Below are positions 1-11,599 of a stretch of DNA of 64,000 nucleotides, in pieces; the first letter of the stretch is position 1, and every line of letters starts with the position of its first letter. Under the pieces are notes generated by a model. That model ran no database searches and was not told the DNA's origin. It saw only the letters and a list, made by a program, of their open reading frames with translations. A program made the position numbers and the translations under genes. This DNA is from Saccharina japonica (lineage: Eukaryota > Sar > Phaeophyceae > Laminariales > Laminariaceae): the NCBI GenBank assembly GCA_008828725.1, contig MEHQ01000815.1, positions 171,760-235,759 on the forward strand, in the 5' to 3' direction.

Positions 1-42
1 CTGTTGCTATCATCGCTGCTGCTGCTGTCGCTGTTGCTGTCA

Positions 43-97
<55 letters not shown>

Positions 98-845
98 CAC
101 TGTCGCTGTCACTGTCGCTGTCGTCGCTACCACTGTCGCTGTCATCGCTACCACTGTCGCTGTCCTTGCTGCTGCTGTCACTGTCACTGTCACTGTCACT
201 GTCACTGTCACTGTCATCGCTGCTGCTGTCGCTGTCACTATCACCATCATGGTCATCGCACAGATCCTTACAGACATCGCCCGCAGAGTACTCCTCGCAG
301 GCGCCCGCGAACGATGTGCACATCGTGATAACCGCCGCCGTCCCCTTCGGGCCAAACACGTCATCGTACCCTCTTTCCACGTAACACATCGCGTGGAGAC
401 CATCCCCACACACGGTGTCCCACGCCTTCTTGCAGCCCTCGCAGCTTTCCGAGGGATGGCGGCCCTCGGACGACCCATTGTCGTCGGTGCTCTCGCTCTC
501 CTTCGTGAGGGCCCGCGACTTCCCGTTGTCAACACGGTGGATGTCCTCCACATCGTGGTGATCGTCGTAAACGACCTCGTACTCTTCGCTGCCGGCAGCG
601 ATGGCCACGACGTACCCGGCCTTGTTGAAGAGGAACGCCGACGGTCCGGACTCATCGGTTTCGAACGACACTCCGGACTGCCCGTGGCGGTAGTGAGAGA
701 TCTCGAACGCGGTATCATTGCCCGTTACCGCTGCCGGCGAGCTGTTTGCGCGGCCCGAGCCCTTCGCGGAAGAAGGGCCGACCAAAAGGCCGAACAGAAG
801 AATCGACGCGGTTAGCGCCGCCGCGGCGGGTGGTGTTGTTTTCAT
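1..845 (-). CDS. Secreted eight-cysteine Ser/Asp-repeat protein, copy A (3' end outside window)
   Basis: The minus-strand frame is open from an ATG at 845 to the window edge. The first ~26 residues are a signal peptide (Lys, then a hydrophobic ASILLFGLLVG core, then SSAKG). An acidic region follows, then a domain with eight cysteines (residues ~135-196, beginning CEGC and ending CKDLC), then a long Ser/Asp tract that runs off the window (SD dipeptides, poly-Ser from a CTG run at 46-96). The paralogue at 35,979-37,220 has all eight cysteines in the same places, which supports the frame. I recognise no named family. By composition it could be an extracellular or cell-wall acidic protein, perhaps cation-binding, but that is inference. 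The ATG was chosen because it opens the signal peptide and is conserved in the paralogue. No intron is visible in this part. Confidence 0.7.
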
Positions 846-3782
846 AGGTGTTGCGGGTCCTTTCGTTTTCTGTGATACGTATGCGCGTGGGGTGTGCAAC
901 AACAAAATTGGTCGGGGCGGGAAGGGAGGGGCGAGGGGAGGGAGGGGGGGGGGCAAAAGGGGCGGTCAAGATAAGTGCGTGACACATTGTAAGAATGACG
1001 GGAGCTTCAAATAACCGTTTTGGGTCGACGCTTAATTGTATGACACCTCGTACAAAAAGTAATTGTCCTTGTTAACCAGGGATTCACACGAGTTTGATTA
1101 AAAGCATTCACACGACAAAACATACCTATTTTTCATGTATGAATACGAACCACACGACACGGACGCAGGTGGGGAACATGCTGATTCTGGAAATAATAGT
1201 TTTCCTTTGTTTTTGTTGAAAACCGAGGCCTATCATGCAGTGTTCGTGGGTTAGTAGCACACGAAGCTAAACAAATGGGTTGTCGTCGGCCCGCCCGTGA
1301 TTTTGAAGAAGAGAACAGACACCCGCGGATGGCGGGTGAAAGGAGCCTGGACGCGGCTCACAAAGCAAGAGTAGAAGTTGGAGGAGCATATAACGACGAA
1401 GGAAGGATCAAGGACGGCAACTCACCAAGCAGACGAAGGGTTAAGCAGGAAGCAGAGCAGAGGTGCAGGAGGGGATTTTTGCCGTCTTGCCTACGTATAA
1501 ATGGGTTTCCTTTTTTGTTTTGGTCCCCCCATTAGTTTTTGGTTTTTTTTCCTCGGGGAATGTTTTAGAGTGATCAACGTTGAAGCTCGCCCTTCACACC
1601 GCCGGGTGGCAAACAAAATAGTAATGTAAGTAGCACGCCACCGACGACAGCGAATCACGCGGGAATTTTTTACCGTATGATACGTGTTTGTCCGGAAAGG
1701 ATCGTGCTTCGAAGGAAGCACGTCCAGACAACAGCAGGGTAGAGGTCGGTATCATCGATGACAGCAATATAAGTGTTCTTCACCTTTTTTTGCTAAATTA
1801 ATGAATCCACACTACCTCAAGTAGTTACTTAATTTATTGTATTCGCCCCCATTCAGACTATTAATATATTGTTTCGTTTTTGCGGCGGTGTCAACTATCC
1901 AGCTATTTGGGTTTCCTTGTTGACGGGAGGCTTATTTGCTACAGAGTTGCATATGGCTGTGATATGATGCCAAATGACTTGCATGAGTTTGGAGGGAAGG
2001 GAGGTAGGCCATACGATCAACATAATATATATATGGATGTCCAAAATTATGTGTTGTGTGTTTGTTGTGTCCTCCACAGTGATGGTTGTGCTTGGCATAC
2101 AATGCACGGGGGTAGATACTCCTTGCACAGAAATAATGTCCCTTGTGAAACCACTGCACACAACGTCTCAAAACGAAAAATACAGGATCTACAAGAAGAG
2201 ATGCTATACAGTAGCACTACATATATCGCGAGTTGTCTATTAGACTTGAGTATAGCTGTGGAGGTCATTATGATTCGGTCGCTGCTTGATACCACGGGGT
2301 TATCTGATATACATAGCTCGCACCACAACATCATCAGAACGTGGTCAATGCACATATCTACTGTAGCTTCTACGCATTGCGAGTCCCTCGTAATCGTCGT
2401 GCAACGTTCGTACGCAGGTAAAGGGGGTGAGGTATAACTATACGCTGACTTTGGCGTGATATGTATCAATAGCGGCCATCGGTAGCACGATTTCTAGACG
2501 CCTGCTACGATAGAGGTGCATCGTGTTTTTGCCTTCTGAGGGTAGTGGCTTGGGGGGCTCTATTCTAATAGTAAGTAAAAAATATGCTTTGGGAGGAGAC
2601 CAGAAGGGCTATACACGCGATGAACAACATCATACCTGGTATAGCCTAACGATACAACAAAGGGAACAAGGACAACACATGGAGTATTGTAGATAAAGCT
2701 TAGCGGGAAGTTGGCATAGAAGGAAGTCAGACTTTGCGCATAGGTTTCCTTCGTTTCCGTGGTTTTATACCACTATGGGCGTACGAATAAGGTACGCTTG
2801 GTTTTATTATTCGCCTGTGAACGACCCTTACATGTCCGCCGTACGAGAATACTACTATGCCCCTACTTATAGGAACCGTTTGTGTTTAATTTTAGTTTAC
2901 AAACGGTTCTTATTATTATGCAGGACAGAGTGGTACCAGGGGGGTGTACGACACTATTTTAAATCTTCTATTTGCCGTTGACTATATACAAGAACAATAT
3001 ATCCGAGTCTACATAGACATGTACACCTGGTAGGCAATATTATATACAAGTAAAGTATACGCAGCAAGCTGTGGGGCGGTACGTAGCATGTGCTGCCTAT
3101 TGTGCGCTCTTTCCTTACTGAACAAATGTGCGAACTTTCTCGTGCGGAAAAAACGTCGACGGTTAAAGTACCCACACGGTCTACATTACAGACGACCACC
3201 GTACGAGGGAGGATTAATACATGGTCGCCCCGCGGCGGTAAACTTTTCCAGGGATCGAAGTGTTTGTTGTATGCGCGAGCTATTGATGGGAAGCACTTCC
3301 TAGGGGGGGGGGGGGGCGGCGGGTCAAGGTACGGAGAGTGTACGAGCCAGGCCAACCCCTTAGTNCTAACCCTAACCTGATAGCCCTAACGCTGACCCCA
3401 AAACGAATCCAAAACGCGGCCAAAAACAACGGGCGAAAATACGCAGCAATTGATTATACCTGCTAATCCTGCGTTTTTGTTGTATTTGCTGTACAGTAGT
3501 TAATATACTGTTTGTTGTAGTAAACAACGGAAGGCTCGGAAACATTCGGCATTTCATACCTGGTGTCAGGCATCATCAACATGTGCCTGGCGCGGCGCGA
3601 GCCGTGCATCCACGGAGCAAAAAAGAGGGTGGAGAAGAGGGCGCGTGGAATCGCGTATATAGCCGCGTTTGTTTGTATGTACGTACGAGTAGACCAACTA
3701 TAAGAACCGCGGGGCCGCCGTCTAAAGGGTATGGGTATGCGTCAGTAGGTCTGAAGACAGATATGCTGTAGATATCTTGCTG
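846..3782. other. Non-coding repeat-rich stretch, copy A
   Basis: Upstream of the SD-protein gene. Contains a G-run (~917-956), a block shared with 39,195-39,560, a block shared with 39,740-40,150, and ~580 bp shared with 42,062-42,640. Open frames are short, overlap on both strands and are not conserved in length between copies. No gene called. Confidence 0.6.
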
Positions 3783-5821
3783 TGTGGAGGACAGGTTGTG
3801 GAAAAAGTTCGTAGAATGGTCGTTGCACATATACCCATGGAAGATACACCAGAAGTGTTCGTGTCACATCTGTGAGTATCTTTCCGAGAACCAGGAGAAC
3901 TCGGGTTAATAACCCGAGCCTCCTTGAAGTCGAGGCGGGCCTTTATGCCCGCCCGAATCTCACTATCTTTTCCACGCTGCTAACCCAACGTGGAGGGCTC
4001 TCTTCTCGCCTTAAGTATAGGAAGGAAAAGTGCAGCCCTTGGTAGCGGGTCAAAGCTACCACATCACTTGGGACCTTTGGGACTCTCGACGAGAGTAGGA
4101 GTAGGAGTTCCATAGTTGTAGCTGTCACCGGTTAGTTGTTGTACGAAGTGTTCATACAAAAGCGGGCATGCGGGAAGATTGTGGTGAATTCACCAAAAAG
4201 AAACCGAGCCCTATATTCATAATATGTCGGTTTCAATAACAAGATATCGCCGTACGAGTATAGCAATAAGGATTTGTTTTAATATAAATAAGTCAAGTAC
4301 CGTATCGTACGTTCATTTGGCACCTGCTCCCACCCACAAGGTGCAGACATATAATCAGCCCTCTCCGCAGGAACCGCCGGAGGCCGTGAGCGCGAAGCGC
4401 GAACCGTAAATCGAGAGCTCGAAGCGCGAACCGTCCTCCCACGTATCGGTCGTGGGATCAGGGTTCTTGATGCACTTCGAGTATACAGTAAAACCTATAT
4501 AAAATAATCTGGGTGTGTGTGCAATAAATTTCCACCGAGCTGGCTGCACGTTATTTTTTCGTACGTAAGTTGTGGCGTGGGAGGGTGTGGGGAGGGCATG
4601 CTGCCTATGATGCCTCTTTTTTTTGCTGAAAAGCATGATATTACGAACTTTCTCGCGCAGAAAAATTGACGACCGTAGTACCGTTCTTTGCGCATATGAA
4701 GTAAAACATAGCACCTGGTACATACGAGTACTGCTGCTGTAGTAAACAACCATTAAAAAGGCTCGGAGAGAACATGTAGGGCTCGGAGAGACGACATATC
4801 AGCAGCACATGTTACCTGGCGCACGACCGTGCCGCGCGAGAGACGTGCATCCGCAGACGAGCAAAAGAAGGCAGAGAGTAGAGAGAGAGCGTAGAATCGT
4901 GTACGCGTAGCACAGGGAGGTAACTACTGTAAGCGTATAAAAAGGAAACTATGAACCGTGACCAGCATACGTGCATCTACAATGATTATGTGGGTGCGTC
5001 AGTAGCTCTGGAGGCAGACGTGAAATCAGGCGCACATACAGTATTCGTACATTCGTACATACATGCTCACATGCGGAAAGATTGCAAATTCACAAGAAAC
5101 CGGCTATATATGTAGCCACAGCAGTATCAACAACGTATCAACAACGTCCTATTTACCAACGGCGTACACAACAGTAGTACTGTAGTAGCAACTATAGTCC
5201 AGAGCAAAACACTGCGTAAAGTCGCAAGCGAACACGCTGGATAAAGTAGGCGAGAGAGCACAGGGGATCCCGAGGTATATACACGGGCAGGCTCGAAGAA
5301 AGTTTCGTCACAGTGCCGAGCCTGCTCCGACACACCTAGAGACCGAGCGGCAGGACAAGTATGTACCAGGGACTGTTGCCAGAAGCGCGGGGGGAAAAAG
5401 GAACATACGTGTATGAGCGCGATGACTCTCGGAGCGCTGCAGTTGCTGATCGCAGCAGCAGCAGTGATATTTCGCAAGCAGGAGTCGTATGGAGGCTACT
5501 ACTACTGTATCGTAGAGTCCCAAGAGTCCCAAGTGATGTGGTAGCTTTGACCCGCTATCGAGGGCTGCCCTTTTCCTTCTTATATTTAGGGCAAGGAGAG
5601 AACCCTCCACGTTGGGTTAGCAGCGTGGAGGAGAGATAGATCGAGTGAGGTTCGGGCGGGCAAACAAGGCCCGTCTCGACTTCAAGGAGGCTCGGTTATT
5701 TGCCGAATTCTCCGGTTCTCGGAAAGATACTCACTTACTGTGATAATACTTCTGGTGTATCTTTCATGGGTACATGTGCAACGACCATTCTACGAACTTT
5801 CCCCAAAACCTGTCCTCCACA
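3783..5821. mobile_element. Long-inverted-arm (foldback-like) element, copy A
   Basis: Arms of ~325 bp (3,783-4,106 and ~5,492-5,821) are reverse complements with small differences. Outer ends read TGTGGAGGACAGGTT. The interior of ~1.4 kb has no recognisable protein. It contains GC-rich hairpins (TCGGGTTAATAACCCGA near 3,901). Could be a foldback transposon or an inverted duplication. Confidence 0.65.
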
Positions 5822-8023
5822 GTCGCGCCGAAGTATTTTTTTGACAGTGGCAAACGGTTGTCACTGGCCAGCAGACCGGTATCCTACAACCAACGCTTTG
5901 CTTGCAAACATTGAGTTTCGATTAAATCCAGAGCTCTGTAGGTGTCTCTGTTTTTTACGGCCACGGCTCTTCGCCCTGCGATACAGTACGTTTACAGTAC
6001 TGTAGTTCCACTACACTACTCGTACTCGCAATGTGCTGTGGTGTATACCACTCTGAACAGAGAAATGGAAGTGTTTTTGTTTCAAACATGACGTACGAGG
6101 GAGTACTCGTACATACCATGCATACCAGAGGTTCTCGTACAAACACGAAGTGACACAGCTTCATATGTAGGAAGTGCGGACCGTATTATTATTATCATAA
6201 TAAAGCCGATTGTATATTGTGACGGACCAACATTCAATACGTACCGATTTCTTGTGGGCAGGGTGCGGAGAGCGCAACGCTCGCTGCCTCTCGGCGGGAG
6301 ATAGAGATGCCGTAGGAGAAGAGACTAAGGTAGAGAGGATGGGCGCAGGTCCAAGCGATGAGTGGTTGGGCTATGGAGAAAGGAAAGGCACAGTACGCGT
6401 ACTACATACCTACGACTGGTTACTGGTTTCACAGGGACAACTCCGGTACTACTGCTGCTGTAGACAGGACCTTGGTGCTCTCTGTGGGATGGTGATCTAC
6501 GTCGTACAACAGCAAGAAGCACTTCGTACCTTGTACTACAAGCAGTATGGAGTTCACAACCTGTCGCCTGGGGAACGACAAGTAACAGCGCAACGAACGA
6601 GATGATTTCTAAACTCGGGAGGGTGTGTGCAAGCGCCGGCCACAGACGCGTGGGCAGAAGGCTCTGCGTACAGTGCGCAGCGCCATCAATGGGGCTTGCA
6701 GTATACCGGGACCACTCCACCCAGCAATTGCTCTATGGGCGGCCTATCGTGGTGAGAGAAGAAAATGCTACTGCTGCAAGCCATGAAGGGAAAATCCAAA
6801 GTCCTACGTAGTAACAGGATGGAAGGGGGAGAGGGAAGACAAGAATCTCCGCAGGCACACACGCCAAAAAACAACACTTTACTTGATGATTGAGCGATCT
6901 CGCACGAACGAACCAACGCGAGAGTCCGCCTTTTACCTTGTGTCGAGACTTTACGGCGCTGGTAACGACTACGACGCCGATCCATCAGTAGTAGTAGTAG
7001 TAGTAGGCACAGCGTTGATGCATCAAACCATGGAATGTTAGACCCCTACCTACCGCATGGGCCGCCTATGGACGGACTATACGTTTTGTACACACTCATA
7101 CATACAGCAAGAAGCGTATAATATGCGTATGATTTGATGCAGGATGTGTCTCTCTCTGCTGCTGCTGCTGCTGCTGCTACTACTACTGCTGCTGCTGCTG
7201 TTTGTATGTATAGTATCAACGCCTTGACCACTCACCAAAGCTGCTGGTTTGGTGTAAAGTCGCGCTGATGGTGGGGTGTGTTGTGAATGAGAGTGGGGGG
7301 GGGGGGGGGGGGGGGCAAGAAGAAGACAGGCTCGAACGTTCTCCTGGTTCACGAAGAGTGTGAGAACAAATAATTCCTCCGCATGTAGCATCCTCCCGGC
7401 GTGGATACCACAACATGCTATACCCATAGGTGCTGGTATACCTACGAGTAGAGGTGCGAGATTGTCGCCCTGAAATACGTTTCTTTCGGGGTGCCCTATA
7501 CTATTACTGTATATACATGTTTGTCGACTCAATTCACACAGGCGGAAACATTATCATCTCACAAGAAATAATGTATCCCAAGAGGCGGATCCGTGGCCCA
7601 AGGAAGTATGCCCAAACTTTCTCCGAAAACAGGTGTCGTCATACGCGTACAACATGGAGTGGGTGTGGGCGATCTTACCTCAGATACAGTATAACACCTG
7701 ATGAGGTATATCTTTTTCTCCCTCATGCGCTTTTGAGGGGGGCGGCGGCGATGTTGTACCAAAAAATGTGTCACAGGTATGTGTGTATGCTCTCCGTGCG
7801 CAATATATCAACAAGTGGTACAACTCTGTGGTACCACAGGTATGTACGAGTATGTTCTGCTGCTGTAGCAGCACAGCAGTGCGTTGTTTTCTCATGTGCT
7901 AGAGAGATTGGATGATACAGGATATACTAATACATACAGTTGTTCATCATCATGTGATCATGACACATCTCGTCGTCATCACCAATCATCAGTACAAAAA
8001 GGACGCTGTAATCCACTAATGTT
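5822..8023. other. Non-coding stretch, copy A (B: 45,648-47,870)
   Basis: Microsatellites (TAG at 6,989-7,005; CTG/CTA at 7,155-7,200; G-run at 7,297-7,315) and short overlapping frames. Frames are conserved with copy B only because the copies are nearly identical. Confidence 0.6.
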
Positions 8024-9050
8024 TTTTCCATGGACTTCCACGGAAGAAGCTTCCATGGAAGCTACCGCGGAAGTCCATGGAAGTTTCCGTGGAAGTTTCC
8101 GTGGAAGCTTCCATGGAAGTTTCCGTGGAAGTTTCCGTGGAAGCTTCCGTGGAAGCTTCCATGGAAGTTTCCACGCTTCCACGGGGACGGTGGAAGCTTC
8201 CACGTAGGCTGTACGTGCTTCCGTAGAAAATGTCGACGCTGCCTTCCGCGGAAGCTTGCATTAAAACATCTATGGAAGCTTCCGTGGAAGCCACTTCCGT
8301 GGAAGCTTCCGCTAAAGGTGCTTCCTCCATGGAAGCTCCCACGGGAGCTTCCGTGGAAGTATTCGTGGAAATTTTTCACCACTCGTCCACCGAAGAAAGT
8401 GTGATCCCATCACACCCCTGATCCCACACAAACAGGCCCCGCCAGGATGTGTTCCCATAAGAGCCCTCTTGATGAAAACCGTGGAGTGAGGCGAAGCCGA
8501 ATGGAGCTATCGTAGACCTGTCCAGGTGCGAAGCACAAGGTCAACTCCCAGCCTCGCTCTTTCCACCACGGGGTCGAATCGCGGAAGTTTCCGCCGCTTA
8601 CACGGAAGCTTCAATCACTTCCTTCCTTGGAAGCTTCCATCACTTCCATGGAAGCTTTCATGGAAGCTTTCGTGGAAGTGGCTTCCACGGAAGTTTCCAT
8701 GGAAGTTTTCATGGAAACTTCCGTCACTCCCATAGAAGCTTATCACCACTTCAGTGGATAGCTACTACCGTTGCTTTCATGGATTCTTCCATGAACTTCC
8801 GCTTGCACCGCTCGAAGTTGGTGGACGTCTTTCAAACGTGTGAACGTTCGTGGAAGCGAATACAGTCCACGGAAGCTTCCGTGGAAGCTTCCACCCATAC
8901 GTCTGTGGAAACTTCCACTGTAAACGTCCGTGGAAGTTTCCACGGTGGAAGTTTCCACGGAAGCTTCCGTGCTTCCACGAAAACTTCCAACGCTTCCGTG
9001 GAAGCTTCCACCGCGTCCCCGTGGAAGCTTCCGTCTACTTCCACGAAAAC
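8024..9050. repeat. Palindromic GGAAGCTTCC array, copy A
   Basis: Two blocks (8,024-8,400 and 8,575-9,050) consist of 10-14-bp steps of GGAAGCTTCC, GTGGAAGTTTCC and CCATGGAA variants. The unit is its own reverse complement, so both strands look alike. Several frames on both strands stay open (WKLPWKF-, GSFHGSFR- and EASTETS-type repeats), which is a by-product of the repeat and not evidence of genes. An unrelated 170-bp stretch separates the blocks. Confidence 0.9.
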
Positions 9051-11599
9051 AAATAAAGTATGCCAAAAAGTAGCACTCTCTGTTCCAGATATTATACGAG
9101 TAAGTAAGTGGTAGTAAAGCGGTATAAGAATACCTGCACAACTGCTCTAGTATACTGGTTGTTTATAGCGGTGTTGTACTTTATCAAAGGTGTTTTCGGC
9201 GTAACGTTATTGCGCTGATGGAGTGAGAACAGTGATAAAAGACAGGCGATCCAAAAGTTCCCCAGATTCACGCGTGATGAGAACAAATCATTCCTCTCCG
9301 CATTTGTGCGCACATACATTTTGCCGTGCATCCACCCGACTGGATGTTTGAAATTCTCAAAAAGGCTTGCCAGGGCTCTCTCGTGTGTGCTACTAATAAT
9401 ACTGATATTATGGCTGCAGTTCCTGTCCCGGTCTACCAATAATGCCAGGTGCCAGATGGTCTTCTTATGTATAGTGCGGGTATGCGCTGACCAAACAATG
9501 CCGGCACTATATCACCAATGGGCACTATACCCCCCACACTATGTCACGCAGTTAAACCTGTATACTTGGGTATATGCGCCAAGCGAAGTTCACAGGCACT
9601 TAAAAGCTGCACTATCCTGGCGCGGGGACAAAACGCTTAGAATTAGAGTCAGATGTTGATGTATACAACAGTCCGAGTTAGCAGTATATAGTCAAGAGGT
9701 TCAGCCGGCACTAATGAGCCGGCATTATATAGAGGGAGACCACTACTGTACTGCTTGCTGCTGGGCACTTCTATGCTTTACTGCTACTGCTGTCGTAAGG
9801 CATGATATTTGTTTTGGCGACTGACGACAGTCAGAGAAGAGCAGGACAGGAGACACATCTAACATTGTCACGTATCTCGGTTATGGCAGTCCATTTATCA
9901 TGACCTGGGGTATGATTGAGAGACGATGCTTTACCTGGTATATCGAGGGCCTAAATGCTTGTTTTTGGTAGGAGGATAGTTGAATTATAACGCTGGACCG
10001 AGCAGTCTTGTACGTGAGTGAATGCATACAACGACAACGACGTTCTGTTTGTTTCGTTGTCTGCGGTGCTTACTTGATATAGATCGCTGATGTTTCTGGT
10101 TTGTGGGTTTGGACTTGAGTTTGGTTTTGATTTTATTATTGAGGGGTTTTTGAGTCACAGGGAGGAAGGCCGAGTCGGCGGATTACGCAGGAGGAGATGC
10201 CGGGACTGATGTCGCAGGATTTCACCATATATGGGGACGCCGGATCTTCGTTGGCCGTAGTTCGCGGACTGGATTATGTTCTTTGGTCGGCTGTGCGCCG
10301 AGCAGGGGAGACTATGCCCCGCTAGTTGGGTGGGGCACACGCTCGGCGCGGTGATAGAGGCACCAACGGAAGACTGGGCACCGTTGCCATCGTTACCAAG
10401 GAGCTTCGGAGTCCGTGAGGGCCGTTCTGAGACCATTGGCTTGGGCGCCTTGAAGGCTGGTTCGGATTGAATTTGCCGGGGGACTCAGCGGGTGCGCTGG
10501 CCGGGCGTGCCGGACTGTCCATAGTACCCCACGGCCCTCCCGTCGAACATGAGGGCTCCAGACCCTCTCGTAGTCGAGGTTATCCCGAACAGTGTCCTGA
10601 CCAGGAGGGCCCGCGCGGACGCGGCGAGCGGCACTCCGTATGTCTCGGCTCGTGCGGCATCGGGGACCTGGGACGACCGCCCGCACACCCGCAGTTATCA
10701 GGTGTTCGTAAAAGGCATGTTCGTTGTTTCGTCAAAGGCCATGTTCGAGCAGCCTTGTGAAGATGGGTTTCAGAGTCATCCGTATTTAGTCCGTCCAACA
10801 GAGGGAGAGGGANNNNNNNNNNNNNNNNNNNNNNNNGTTTCAAGTCATCGTATTAGTCGTCCCAACAGGGAGAGGCAAAAGGGGATGGCCCCAGGGGCCA
10901 TCATGGCATCCGCCAGCACATCAGCCTGGAAGACAAAAGCGGCGGAATAACCTATAAAATACCTACCACCCGAAACGACACGAAACTGCCATATTGTGGA
11001 GAGACCAAACGAACACCCTCCCGGGCTCTATACAATCTACTATTCAATCGGTTGAACTCACAGCTGACGTATTTATAATAATTTTATTTCATACAGTGAT
11101 AACAGAGCAACGATCAACAATAGAACTCAATCGACTCCATCACCATAGTCAACGAAAATGGCAAGAGGAAACCCATCCCAACCAGCAAAAACCTCTTCCA
11201 AACTCCCACTCAAAAATTATTGCAATCACATACCAGGTACGAGACTACAACAGCCGCGCCTCAAAAGCAAAAACTAAGGCGAAAGACATAATACCAGAAA
11301 TCGCGAGGTCTTCCGGACAAAAAACGTATTTTTGCCCCCTACTACCGCCGTAGATACACAGATCGTAACGATAAAGCGACATAGCATAAACCTTCTCCGC
11401 ATAACATAGAATTTACCAGACGCTACAATTACCCAAAATAATAGTCGCTCGTGATACACCATAAAACCGAAAATAATCTATTTTTGGTTTTTGTATACGT
11501 ATTACAGTAGCTCCTATCCAACGGATAAAGAAACATCGATGTGTTGTTACCACGAACAGCCCAAGCCCTCCCAGGGTGATGATTCCTTGCGAGGTGTGG
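9051..11599. other. Non-coding stretch with GC-rich insert, copy A
   Basis: Apart from the N gap, 10,160-10,720 is GC-rich and absent from copy B. It has overlapping open frames on both strands that I cannot assign to a family. It may be a transposon fragment. The rest matches 48,898-51,005. Confidence 0.5.
10813..10836. other. Assembly gap (24 N)
   Basis: Ns at 10,813-10,836. The left flank (10,767-10,812) is an indel-rich version of the right flank (10,837-10,880), and copy B has this sequence once (~50,270-50,310). Confidence 0.95.

Noticed and set aside
4..384. Plus-strand Leu/Ser-repeat frame over the CTG tract
   Set aside because: It is the antisense of the SD-repeat tract; the minus frame has a signal peptide and conserved cysteines.
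6210..6605. 131-codon frame conserved in copy B with a 6-bp in-frame difference
   Set aside because: The difference is in a CTG-type microsatellite; an antisense frame of equal length exists, and there is no recognisable protein.
7430..7915. 161-codon frame, identical in copy B (47,277-47,762)
   Set aside because: Identity reflects the recent duplication; no domain, odd composition and overlapping frames on the other strand.
8030..8404. WKLPWKF-type and GSFHGSF-type repeat proteins
   Set aside because: Produced by the palindromic DNA repeat in several frames on both strands.
10276..10760. GC-rich overlapping frames near the N gap
   Set aside because: No family recognised and frames on both strands; kept only as a note.
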